DNA of 6,577 nucleotides from Zoogloea sp. (GCA_016790385.1 JAEUNV010000478.1:1-6577), one strand, 5' to 3'; counted from the stretch's first letter, positions 1-6,202 are shown. Notes: a model not told the origin generated them from the letters alone. Numbers and translations are program-made.

Positions 1-19
1 CCCGGGGCACAGCTGAACC

Positions 20-222
20 AGTGTTGTCGGGCCGGTCTTCTGGCTCGCCTTCGTGCAACCCGCTCCGGCCTTCCCGGGCCAAAGGCCCAGTGGCGTGTGT
101 GGAGGCGTTGTCAGGCTTACAGCAGCGGGGACTGCGCCGGAATGCCCGCGAGCAAAGGCTCGCTGAGGTCACCGGACTTCCCGTTTCACCTTGCCCGCAG
201 ACGCAGGGTCGGCACCCGAAAC
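20..222 (-). ncRNA. Cobalamin (adenosylcobalamin/B12) riboswitch
   Basis: The complement of this stretch reads as a class-I cobalamin aptamer in the correct order. Going 5' to 3' on the minus strand there is a GGGTGCC start (complement of 211-217), the GGGAAGTCCGGTG core (170-182), the CAGTCCCCGC and CTGTAAGC junction (115-134), the GCCACTG element (88-94), the GGGAAGG element (69-75), and finally the B12 box AGCCAGAAGACCGGCC (30-45), whose family form is AGCCAGGAGACC. In this RNA family, binding of the cofactor to the leader usually represses translation or transcription of B12 uptake or synthesis genes, or of B12-independent isozymes. The transcript leaves the window on the left, so neither the expression platform nor the regulated gene is visible. 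Boundaries are approximate. Confidence 0.93.
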
Positions 223-287
223 GCTGCGGAGTCTAACGGGGGCGGCACACGACAGCAAGGTTCGGAGTCGGATCCGATGAGGATGGG

Positions 288-315
288 TTCCCAAGCGCAC
301 GTAGATGATTACAAT
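288..315 (+). promoter_or_regulatory. Possible sigma-70 promoter for the 397-1368 gene
   Basis: TTCCCA at 288-293 (4 of 6 matches to the -35 consensus) and TACAAT at 310-315 (5 of 6 to the -10) are 16 bp apart. Transcription would begin near 322, giving a leader of about 75 nt before the ATG at 397. On the opposite strand TGTAAT (complement of 308-313) could serve as a -10 for the riboswitch transcript, but I could not find a good -35 for it. Pattern matching only. Confidence 0.3.
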
Positions 316-396
316 ATCGTCATTGCGGTGACCGTGTCCCGGACGTGCGCACATGCCGATCCGCGACGAGTTTTGTGCCCTTTCTTCTTCCCGACG

Positions 397-1368
397 ATGG
401 CTGTGTCTTCAAAACCCCACGCTCGCCCGTCCGATCCGCCTTCTGTTGAGCACCCCGGTGCGGAGGACGCCGAGGCCCGGTCTCTGGATGCGGAGGCGGC
501 GGCTTTGTTGGCGGATATCGCGTCCTTTGATCTGGAAGCCGCGCGACGTCGGGTGGAAAAAATCGATGCCCGCTACACCGGGCTTCGTCGCAGCACGGTG
601 GATTTTTCGGCTCCTGCGCGGGATCTGGGCTTTCCGGAGGTCAGCGGTTTCGAGTCGCCGGAGCCTCCTTCAGCCAACTTGCCGGCTGCTCCGTCCGACC
701 TTCCCGAACAGCCGCGCGGCGGGCTCCTCGAACAGCTGCGCAACGAGGTTGCCGTGCGTCAACGGGGGGCCAGCGTGGCCACCCTTGAGGCCGAGCGCCT
801 GCGTGAGCGCCTGGATGCTTCCCTGCGTGCGGTGTTTGATTATCTGCGTGATTTCACCACGCAATTGAACGTGCTGAAGCCCCGGGTGGCGCGTTGCTAT
901 CACCTCCTCGATTCGGACGACCCGATCCAGAACCTGTCGTGGGAGGAGGGTTACGCCGACTTTCGCACATGTTCCACCGGTGAAGGGGGCTTCATCGAGC
1001 GTGTGAGCATGGGTTTCACCCTTCGCGGGCCAGGGCAGCGCAGCCTGGAGCGAAGCGGCGGGGCGGTTGAGCGGCTGCGCCAGATGCTGTTTGATCTGGG
1101 GATGAAATATGAGTGCCAGGAGCGCCGTAACCGCATGCGGGAGGTGGAGTCCGGGCTCTTTGTTGTGGCGGATGAAGTGGGTGTGCAGTTGGTGTGGCGG
1201 GCCGATTTTGCGAAGGGTGAGATCGTGGTGGAGTCGCGCAACCTAGAGCGGCTCGGTTTCGCAACCTTCACCCTCCGTCCCGAAACCATCTCCCCGGCCC
1301 TTCTCGACGAGTTCGGCTGTTTGGTACTGGGTCGGGAAAGTCGTTTCCGCAGTCTCGTGGCGCGTTGA
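397..1368 (+). CDS. Hypothetical protein with central coiled coil, 323 aa
   Basis: I do not recognise this protein and assign no function. The frame stays open back to position 97, but that upstream part overlaps the cobalamin riboswitch on the other strand and a possible promoter, so the ATG at 397 (MAVSSKPHAR) is the best start. No strong ribosome binding site precedes it, so the start is uncertain. Residues 1-108 are rich in Pro, Ala, Glu and Asp and probably flexible. Residues about 108-150 form a heptad-rich helix (LLEQLRNEVAV, then LEAERLRERLDASLRAVFDYLRDF), and a hydrophilic basic helix follows. Residues about 175-320 look like a folded alpha/beta domain, with FIERVSMGFTLRG, LFVVADEVGVQLVWRAD and FATFTLRPETISPALLDEFG. 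There is no signal peptide or membrane segment, so it is probably cytoplasmic. The regular domain pattern and codon use support a real gene. It is transcribed divergently from the riboswitch and ends 20 bp from the stop of the convergent oxidoreductase gene. Confidence 0.85.
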   Translation: MAVSSKPHARPSDPPSVEHPGAEDAEARSLDAEAAALLADIASFDLEAARRRVEKIDARYTGLRRSTVDFSAPARDLGFPEVSGFESPEPPSANLPAAPSDLPEQPRGGLLEQLRNEVAVRQRGASVATLEAERLRERLDASLRAVFDYLRDFTTQLNVLKPRVARCYHLLDSDDPIQNLSWEEGYADFRTCSTGEGGFIERVSMGFTLRGPGQRSLERSGGAVERLRQMLFDLGMKYECQERRNRMREVESGLFVVADEVGVQLVWRADFAKGEIVVESRNLERLGFATFTLRPETISPALLDEFGCLVLGRESRFRSLVAR

Positions 1369-1388
1369 GAGGCCGCCGCAGCGGGGAA

Positions 1389-3002
1389 TCAGGCTTCGGC
1401 CAGCAGACTGGCCGTCACGGCTTCCGCAACGCGAATGCCGTCCACGCCCGCCGACAGGATGCCTCCCGCGTAGCCGGCCCCTTCGCCCGCCGGGTACAGG
1501 CCTTTCACGTTGACACTCTGGCAGTCTTCTCCGCGGGTGATGCGCAGGGGGGATGAAGTGCGGGTTTCGACCCCGGTGAGTACGGCGTCGTACATGTTGA
1601 AGCCGCGGATCTGCCGGTCGAAGGCCGGCAGGGCTTCGCGTATCGCGCTGATGGCGTAGTCGGGCAGGGCGGTGGACAGGTCGCTCAGCTTGACTCCCGG
1701 TTTGTATGAGGGCTCCACGCTTCCCAGGGCCGTGGATGCCTTACCCTTCAGGAAGTCGCCAACGAGCTGGCCCGGAGCTTCGTAGGTGCCGCCTCCGAGC
1801 ACGAAGGCCCGACTTTCCAGCTCGCGCTGGAAGGCGATCCCGGCGAGCGGGCCGCCGGGGTAATCTTCCGGGGTGATGCTGACCACGATGCCTGCATTGG
1901 CGTTACGCTCATTGCGGGAGTACTGGCTCATGCCATTGGTGACCACGCGATTCGGCTCGGAGGTGGCGGCCACCACGGTGCCACCCGGGCACATGCAGAA
2001 ACTGTATACCGCGCGGCCATTGGAGGCATGGTGCACCAGCTTGTAATCGGCCGCGCCCAGCTCCGGGTGGCCGGCATGGGGGCCGAGGCGGGCCTTGTCG
2101 ATCAGGCTTTGGGGGTGTTCGATGCGGAAGCCCACCGAGAAGGGCTTGGCCTCCATGAACACGCCGCGCTCGTGCAGCATTTCAAAGGTATCCCGGGCGC
2201 TGTGGCCGAGGGCCAGTACCACGTGGTTGGTGTGGATCTCTTCACCAGTGGCCGTCTTCACGCCACGCACATGGCCGTTTTCGATCAGGATGTCGGTAAC
2301 CCGCTGCTGGAAACGGATCTCGCCGCCCAGTTGCTCGATCTCGGCGCGCATGGCCTCAACCATGCCGACGAGCCGGAAGGTGCCGATGTGGGGTTTGGCG
2401 ACGTAGAGGATTTCGGGTGGCGCGCCGGCCTTGACGAATTCGGTGAGCACCTTGCGGCCGTAGTGCTTCGGATCCTTGATCTGACTGTAGAGCTTGCCGT
2501 CGGAAAAGGTGCCCGCGCCGCCTTCGCCAAACTGCACGTTGGATTCGGGGTTAAGGGTGTTCCTGCGCCACAGGCCCCAGGTGTCCTGGGTGCGTTCCCG
2601 GACCGGCTTGCCGCGTTCGAGCACGATGGGCCTGAAGCCGGCCTGGGCCAGGATCAGTGCGGCAAAGATACCGCAGGGGCCAAAACCGATGATCACCGGG
2701 CGATGCTCAAGGGCGGGCGACGCCTTGCCGACAAAATGGTATTCCATGTCGGGCGTCGGCTTGATGTGAAGATCGCCGGCATGGCGTTGGAGGATGGCGA
2801 CTTCATTGCTCGCCGTGGCATCGACAATATAGATGAAGGTGAGCTTCGAGTTCTTGCGCGCGTCGTAGCTTCGTTTGAAGACGGTGAAGCTAGTGAGGTC
2901 AGTGGCGGAAATGCCCAGGCGCGCAACGATGGCGGCGGGCAGGGCCTCGGCGGGGTGGTCGAGGGGCAGGCGGAGTTCGGAGATTCGCAGCATGGCGGTC
3001 AT
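1389..3002 (-). CDS. FAD-dependent NAD(P)-type oxidoreductase (COG2509 family), 537 aa
   Basis: This is an uncharacterised flavoprotein dehydrogenase, cytoplasmic, with no known substrate. Residues 1-100 form the small N-terminal domain typical of the family (ISELRLPLDHP, then SFTVFKRSYDARK). The Rossmann dinucleotide-binding motif IIGFGPCGIFAA is at 104-115 (G106, G108, G111), followed by the acidic end of the second strand in IVLERG (126-131). The family signature VQFGEGGAGTFSDGKL is at 156-171, VVLALGHSARDT at 261-272, the Cys-containing YSFCMCPGGTVV at 333-344, and the FAD-contacting C-terminal LYPAGEGAGYAGGILSAG at 502-519. The length is normal for the family and every motif is intact. 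The ATG at 3002 is used; a second ATG at 2993 (MLRISEL) matches the more common family start, and neither has a clear ribosome binding site. It lies downstream of the HPF-family gene in the same direction across 117 bp with hairpins. Annotators often write 'NAD(P)/FAD-dependent oxidoreductase'. Confidence 0.95.
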   Translation of the reverse strand: MTAMLRISELRLPLDHPAEALPAAIVARLGISATDLTSFTVFKRSYDARKNSKLTFIYIVDATASNEVAILQRHAGDLHIKPTPDMEYHFVGKASPALEHRPVIIGFGPCGIFAALILAQAGFRPIVLERGKPVRERTQDTWGLWRRNTLNPESNVQFGEGGAGTFSDGKLYSQIKDPKHYGRKVLTEFVKAGAPPEILYVAKPHIGTFRLVGMVEAMRAEIEQLGGEIRFQQRVTDILIENGHVRGVKTATGEEIHTNHVVLALGHSARDTFEMLHERGVFMEAKPFSVGFRIEHPQSLIDKARLGPHAGHPELGAADYKLVHHASNGRAVYSFCMCPGGTVVAATSEPNRVVTNGMSQYSRNERNANAGIVVSITPEDYPGGPLAGIAFQRELESRAFVLGGGTYEAPGQLVGDFLKGKASTALGSVEPSYKPGVKLSDLSTALPDYAISAIREALPAFDRQIRGFNMYDAVLTGVETRTSSPLRITRGEDCQSVNVKGLYPAGEGAGYAGGILSAGVDGIRVAEAVTASLLAEA

Positions 3003-3041
3003 GGCGGGGCAGTTGGCCTCGCAGATGGCGTTCGGGCCGCG

Positions 3042-3070
3042 ATTTTAGCCGGAATCGACGGGGAGGTCAG
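3042..3070 (-). promoter_or_regulatory. Possible promoter of the FAD oxidoreductase gene
   Basis: On the minus strand, CTGACC (complement of 3065-3070, 4 of 6 to the -35) and TAAAAT (complement of 3042-3047, 5 of 6 to the -10) are 17 bp apart. Transcription would start near 3035, about 33 nt before the ATG. The -35 sits in the loop region of the hairpin at 3060-3078. If correct, the oxidoreductase need not depend on read-through from the HPF-family gene. Pattern match only. Confidence 0.3.
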
Positions 3071-3111
3071 GCCTCCCCTCACGGCGCGCCCGGCCTGGAG
3101 GCCGGGGCGCG
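3060..3111 (-). terminator. Tandem GC-rich hairpins after the HPF-family gene
   Basis: Two inverted repeats lie directly after the HPF-family stop. The first is GGGGAGG (3060-3066), a five-base loop, then CCTCCCC (3072-3078), a perfect 7-bp stem. The second is CGCGCCCGGCC (3085-3095), the tetraloop TGGA, then GGCCGGGGCGCG (3100-3111), an 11-bp stem with one bulged G. Neither is followed by a T run on either strand, so they are not classical rho-independent terminators. They may protect the 3' end or act as a weak terminator between the two minus-strand genes. Confidence 0.45.
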
Positions 3112-3119
3112 GAGATCGT

Positions 3120-3470
3120 TCAGATGGGCAGGGGGATCAACTCGGGCGGCTGCATGAGCTGACGATTGACCCGGGAGATTTTTTCCATCTGACGTGACAC
3201 GTTGAATTGGACCCGCTCGCTGAGGCGGTCAATCACCCGACGCATGTCATTGCCGAGCTCTTCCATCACGATTGAGCGGCTTTTCATCTGGATGACGATG
3301 CGGCACAGCTTGTCCGCACCACCGCGGGGACCATTGATGTCGGAAAGACGGACCGTGACGCTTTGGACCGCATGGCCGAAACGGCCGAGGGCGGCACGAA
3401 TGCGGCGGCTGGCGTGATTGCGCAGGTTCTTGGCGGCGGGCAGGCCACGGGCCTTGATCTGGACTTCCAT
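3120..3470 (-). CDS. Short HPF/RaiA-family ribosome-associated protein, 116 aa
   Basis: The protein belongs to the S30EA/sigma-54-modulation family, whose members bind the 30S decoding region and inactivate ribosomes or promote 70S dimer formation in stationary phase. Residues 1-40 give the first strand and helix (MEVQIKARGL, then basic NHASRRIRAALGRF), followed by the strand VQSVTVRLSDINGPRGG (36-51) typical of this subgroup, the central strand KLCRIVIQMKS (54-64) and the second long helix to about residue 100 (NDMRRVIDRLSERVQFNVSRQMEK). It has the length of the short form, without the C-terminal dimerisation domain of long HPF. The start is firm: AGGAGA lies 5 bases before the ATG on the minus strand (complement of 3476-3481). 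It is divergent from nhaR over 124 bp. Whether it acts as true HPF/RaiA or as a divergent paralogue cannot be told from sequence alone. Confidence 0.88.
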   Translation of the reverse strand: MEVQIKARGLPAAKNLRNHASRRIRAALGRFGHAVQSVTVRLSDINGPRGGADKLCRIVIQMKSRSIVMEELGNDMRRVIDRLSERVQFNVSRQMEKISRVNRQLMQPPELIPLPI

Positions 3471-3499
3471 CTTTGTCTCCTGTGTGTTTCGGAGTACTT

Positions 3500-3528
3500 A
3501 CTATATTGGTATCAATCAATCAGGTAAA
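3500..3528 (-). promoter_or_regulatory. Probable sigma-70 promoter of the HPF-family gene
   Basis: On the minus strand, TTTACC (complement of 3523-3528, 4 of 6 to the -35) and TATAGT (complement of 3500-3505, 5 of 6 to the -10) are separated by exactly 17 bp. Transcription would start near 3493, about 22 nt before the start codon and just upstream of the AGGAGA ribosome binding site. The spacer contains the tandem ATCA repeats at 3511-3522. Confidence 0.5.
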
Positions 3529-3548
3529 GTCGCATTATCTGAAGTATT

Positions 3549-3567
3549 GTTTCGATATATTCGAAAC
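3549..3567. promoter_or_regulatory. 19-bp palindrome, probable LysR-type (NhaR) operator
   Basis: GTTTCGA (3549-3555), centre TATAT, TCGAAAC (3561-3567) is a perfect inverted repeat with 7-bp arms. Within it, T3552 and A3564 are 11 bases apart inside the symmetric TCG...CGA, the T-N11-A form of LysR-family recognition sites. It lies 28-46 bp upstream of the nhaR ATG and includes TATATT (3556-3561, 5 of 6 to a -10), so bound protein would overlap the nhaR promoter. This fits the negative autoregulation common in LysR regulators. It also lies upstream of the divergent HPF-family promoter. The assignment to NhaR is inference from position and form. Confidence 0.6.
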
Positions 3568-3594
3568 GTTACATTTCCTCGACGGAGTCGCGCA

Positions 3595-4539
3595 ATGAAC
3601 CTCAAACACCTCTTTTATTTTTGGAAGACGGCACGTAGCGGTGGCGTGGTGAAAGCGGGTGAGGCGCTCCACGTAACCCCACAAACGATCAGCGGGCAGA
3701 TCCGCCTCCTGGAAGACAGCCTCGACACTCAATTGTTCGCACGGGATGGCCGTGCCCTCGAACTGACGCCGGCAGGCCGTCTGGCCATGGAGTACGCCGA
3801 CGAAATGTTCTCCCTCAGCGCCGAGCTGGAGCAGGCGCTGCGCCACTATCCCAAGGGGCGGCCGGTGGAGTTCCGGGTGGGGGTGTCGGATGCGGTGCCC
3901 AAGTCAATTGCCTACCGGCTGCTCCGCCCGGCTGTGGACCCGGCGGATCCGGTGCGCATCATCTGCCGCGAATGGCGTCTCGACCGTCTGCTCACCGAGC
4001 TGGCCATCCACAAGCTGGACCTGGTGATCGCGGATTCGCCGATTCCGCCCTCGGTGGACGTGCGTGCCTATAACCACCGGCTGGGGGAATCGGGCCTCAG
4101 TTTCGTCGCCGCGCGCTCCCTTCTCGGGGGGCAGGTGCCGGCTTTTCCTGCGTGTATGGGTGAGTTGCCTACGCTGTTGCCTGGTGAGGATTCGGCCATC
4201 CGGCGCAAGTTTGAGGACTGGCTTGATCGCAAGCGTTTGCGTCCGCGCATTGTCGGAGAGTTCGATGACACCGCCCTCATGACCGCCTTTGGATGCGCCG
4301 GCGTGGGAGCATTTGTCGTACCGACGGCCATTGAACTGGAAACGCTGGCAGCCGGCGATCTGATTGTGCTTGGCCGTGCCGAAGAGGTGCGTATCGAGTA
4401 TTACGCGATTTCGGTGGAAAGGCGTCTCACCCACCCTTGCGTGCTGGCCATTTCCGATGCGGCCAAGTCGGGGTTGGCGGCAATGGGGGGTGGTGGCGTG
4501 GTGGGGATTCAGGAAGGCGGGCCAACCGGCGCGACTTAG
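3595..4539 (+). CDS. nhaR: LysR-family transcriptional regulator NhaR, 314 aa
   Basis: NhaR is a DNA-binding activator that in E. coli responds to sodium and switches on the Na+/H+ antiporter gene nhaA, and also affects osmC and pga genes. Residues 1-62 are the winged helix-turn-helix: NLKHLFYFWKTARSGGVVKAG, then ALHVTPQTISGQIRLLEDSL with the recognition helix, then LFARDGRALELTPAG. Residues 92-290 form the effector domain. Segments strongly like E. coli NhaR as I remember it include VGVSDAVPKS (96-104), IHKLDLVIADSPI (138-150), FPACMGELPTLLPG (184-197) and VGEFDDTALMTAFG (220-233). The Gly-rich tail after about 297 is extra and unlike E. coli. The ATG at 3595 is chosen because the LysR domain begins there and GGAG (3584-3587) precedes it by 7 bases; the frame is open further upstream but includes the operator palindrome. 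No nhaA is seen in the window, so its target is elsewhere or different. Confidence 0.94.
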   Translation: MNLKHLFYFWKTARSGGVVKAGEALHVTPQTISGQIRLLEDSLDTQLFARDGRALELTPAGRLAMEYADEMFSLSAELEQALRHYPKGRPVEFRVGVSDAVPKSIAYRLLRPAVDPADPVRIICREWRLDRLLTELAIHKLDLVIADSPIPPSVDVRAYNHRLGESGLSFVAARSLLGGQVPAFPACMGELPTLLPGEDSAIRRKFEDWLDRKRLRPRIVGEFDDTALMTAFGCAGVGAFVVPTAIELETLAAGDLIVLGRAEEVRIEYYAISVERRLTHPCVLAISDAAKSGLAAMGGGGVVGIQEGGPTGAT

Positions 4540-4555
4540 GCGCGGGTTGGCCCGC
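4517..4555. terminator. Long hairpin spanning the nhaR stop codon
   Basis: GCGGGCCAACC (4517-4527) pairs perfectly with GGTTGGCCCGC (4545-4555), and GCGC (4529-4532) with GCGC (4540-4543), leaving a single G-G mismatch and a 7-base loop that contains most of the TAG stop (4537-4539). The 15-bp stem should be very stable on either strand. There is no T run after it on the plus strand, so rho-independent termination of nhaR is not certain; it may stabilise or attenuate the 3' end. Confidence 0.5.
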
Positions 4556-4560
4556 TACGT

Positions 4561-4598
4561 AAAAAGAACCCCTGCGACGAAGATTGCTTGTGCAGGGG
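4561..4598 (-). terminator. Rho-independent terminator of the Tim44-like gene
   Basis: On the minus strand CCCCTGC (complement of 4592-4598) pairs with GCAGGGG (complement of 4569-4575) across a 16-base loop, and is followed at once by TTCTTTTT (complement of 4561-4568). Stem plus U-tract in the right order, about 50 bases after the Tim44-like stop codon, is the standard layout for an intrinsic terminator. Confidence 0.72.
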
Positions 4599-4648
4599 GG
4601 CAGGGGGAACTGGAGGGTGCGCGTGAGGCGACCGCGCCACCCGAGAGA

Positions 4649-5584
4649 TCAGTTGCTTTGCTGAATGCCGGCGACCAACCAGCCTCGGCTGCCATTGCGG
4701 GGCTTGGTGAGGTGCCAGATCTCGTCAATGCCTTCGGGCGCCGCATTGGCGTCTTCACGCAAAAGTCCGGTGAAGCGAACGCTGACGATGTAACGATCCG
4801 CTTCTTCGGTCACGTCCACCACCTCGGCGTTGAGGGAGACCACGTCCGTCTTCTGGTTGGCGCTGGCGTCGTCCATCCAGTGCATCTTGATCTCGGCGAA
4901 CATCTCGGGCGTGGTGTATTCGCGGATGTCCTCGAGATTGCGGGCGTCGTTGGCAGCCTGGAGGCGGATGAAGTTTAGTTTCGCGTTGCGCACGAAGGCA
5001 TCGGCATCGAAGTCGGCCGGAATAGTACCGACCGCAGCAGCAGCGGCCCCGGCGGCAGTCGCCACGGGGGCTGCCGCACTGCCGTAGGACGGGGTGGCAG
5101 AGGCAGGAGACTTTTCGTGGTCACCCTGATGAGCCGAGTATTGCATGCCTCCGGCACCGGCCAGGGCCGGCTGCTGGCTGGCTGCCGCGCGCTTGCGCAG
5201 GAAGAAGCCGATCACCGCGATCACGGCAAAGGCGATCAGGGCCATCATCATCATGGAAGCCAATTCTTCACCGAATCCAAAGTGGGACGCCAGTGCGGCC
5301 AGACCGATACCGGCTGCCAGACCGGCCAGGGGGCCCATCCAGGAGCGCTTGGGTTGCGCTGCTGGTGCGCCGGCGGCAGCTTGAGAACGGGCTGGCGTCG
5401 CTGCGGCACCCGGGGTTTGAGTGGGCGTGCCCGGGGTGGCGTTGGGGGACTTGGGCTGGCTCATTTCCTGCCGTTGCATGCCCGAGGACTTGCCGCCACC
5501 AAAGCGTTTGGCGGCTTCAGCGTCACTCGTCACCAAGGTGAAGCCCAAGGCCAGCGCGGCCGTCATGAGGGCAAAGGTTTTCAT
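4649..5584 (-). CDS. Tim44-like domain protein, exported or membrane-bound, 311 aa
   Basis: This is a bacterial Tim44/mba1-domain protein. In mitochondria Tim44 tethers the import motor; the bacterial homologues are poorly characterised envelope proteins, so no precise role is assigned. Residues 1-25 form a signal peptide (MKTFALMTAALALGF, ending SDAEAA), and AKRFGGGKSSGMQR follows, the conserved motif of bacterial members. Residues 38-80 are a Pro/Ala/Gln/Thr-rich linker. Residues 82-103 are a Gly/Ala-rich hydrophobic stretch and 110-128 a clear membrane segment (MMMMALIAFAVIAVIGFFL) stopped by RKR. A second low-complexity Ala linker is at 135-188. The Tim44 domain is 189-311: FDADAFVRNAKLNFIRLQAAND, ITPEM-like YTTPEMFAEI, then VSLNAEVVDVTEEADRYIVSVRFTGLL and DEIWHLTK. 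The domain is complete. AGGAGA precedes the ATG on the minus strand (complement of 5591-5596). It is a monocistronic unit with its own terminator. Confidence 0.92.
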   Translation of the reverse strand: MKTFALMTAALALGFTLVTSDAEAAKRFGGGKSSGMQRQEMSQPKSPNATPGTPTQTPGAAATPARSQAAAGAPAAQPKRSWMGPLAGLAAGIGLAALASHFGFGEELASMMMMALIAFAVIAVIGFFLRKRAAASQQPALAGAGGMQYSAHQGDHEKSPASATPSYGSAAAPVATAAGAAAAAVGTIPADFDADAFVRNAKLNFIRLQAANDARNLEDIREYTTPEMFAEIKMHWMDDASANQKTDVVSLNAEVVDVTEEADRYIVSVRFTGLLREDANAAPEGIDEIWHLTKPRNGSRGWLVAGIQQSN

Positions 5585-5794
5585 TCGTGTCTCCTGTGGT
5601 TGGGGATCTCAACGGTGGAAGCATAGCTGCTCGTGGAGTTAAATAAAATCAGAATTGTTGGTAGTTTGATTTCGAAAAAAATTGAATATAAGACGAGCGT
5701 TTCATCGCTAAGCGCGTCGTCTCCCGCTGGCACGGATCGTTTGACACCATGGCACAGCAACCTCGGTGAGGTCGTCCGTCCACCACGGTTCGCC

Positions 5795-5826
5795 GCGCCC
5801 ATGGTCATGGGCGCCATATATATATA
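5795..5826. repeat. 20-bp palindrome followed by AT dinucleotide run
   Basis: GCGCCCATG, centre GT, CATGGGCGC (5795-5814) is a perfect inverted repeat with 9-bp arms. One base later the alternating run ATATATATATA occupies 5816-5826, and ATAGC-GA-GCTAT (5824-5835) is a further small inverted repeat. A protein-binding site or a cruciform-prone element is possible. I can name no factor for it. Confidence 0.6.
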
Positions 5827-5871
5827 GCGAGCTATGCGAGCGTATCCTCACGCCGGGGGCTTCGAACTAAG

Positions 5872-6021
5872 GTGGTCCCGGGCGCCCGCATTCATGTCGT
5901 CGGGCCTGGTGACGACGAGTTCTCTGTGTGTGATGGCCTGTGGGCACGGGCCCGCATGGTAGTGGTGGGCCGAATTGAGGGATTCGACGCCGTCCTGAGA
6001 GATCGCGTGGCTCCTAAGTGA
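5872..6021 (+). CDS. Possible small ORF or gene remnant, 49 aa
   Basis: A GTG at 5872 opens a 49-residue frame that runs to the TGA at 6019-6021. Its translation (VVPGARIHVVGPGDDEFSVC at the start, then MVVVGRIEGFDAVLRDRV near the end) looks more protein-like than the rest of the intergenic region. The frame is open without a start back to 5770. There is no good ribosome binding site and I recognise no family. It may be a relic or chance. Confidence 0.15.
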   Translation: MVPGARIHVVGPGDDEFSVCDGLWARARMVVVGRIEGFDAVLRDRVAPK

Positions 6022-6202
6022 TCAAGGAGTGCGTTCGGGCATCTGTACGAGAATGAGACCAAGCACCTGTGTGGTGACAGAGTGCATGAGCGGAAGTGTC
6101 GCCCGCGAATGATGGGGTGTTTAATTATTAGTCACAATAGATCCGTTGCGCCTTCCGAGATGAGTGTTGCGGATTTGCTGCTCTTTATTTCGGACCACTC
6201 TT

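Noticed and set aside
2028..3197. 389-residue plus-strand open frame opposite the FAD oxidoreductase gene
   Set aside because: It is antisense to a gene with complete family motifs; long antisense frames are common in GC-rich DNA, and its translation has no recognisable domain.
4364..4978. 204-residue plus-strand frame crossing the nhaR end and the Tim44-like gene
   Set aside because: It overlaps two well-supported genes and a terminator, and its second half is the antisense of the Tim44 domain.
5117..5626. 169-residue plus-strand frame opposite the Tim44-like N-terminus
   Set aside because: It mirrors the low-complexity linkers and signal peptide of the minus-strand gene; no ribosome binding site or domain.
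5655..5670. Possible second FNR-like site around TTGATTTCGAAAAA
   Set aside because: Only the left half matches; the right half departs from ATCAA at two positions in an A-rich run.
5727..5744. CTGGCACG resembling the -24 element of a sigma-54 promoter
   Set aside because: The required TTGC-type -12 element is absent at the correct spacing.
5741..5746. Perfect TTGACA -35-like hexamer
   Set aside because: No -10-like hexamer lies 16-18 bp downstream on the plus strand.
5633..5827. 64-residue plus-strand frame from a GTG beside the Tim44-like promoter region
   Set aside because: It runs through the AT-rich promoter region and the palindrome, with no ribosome binding site or protein-like pattern.
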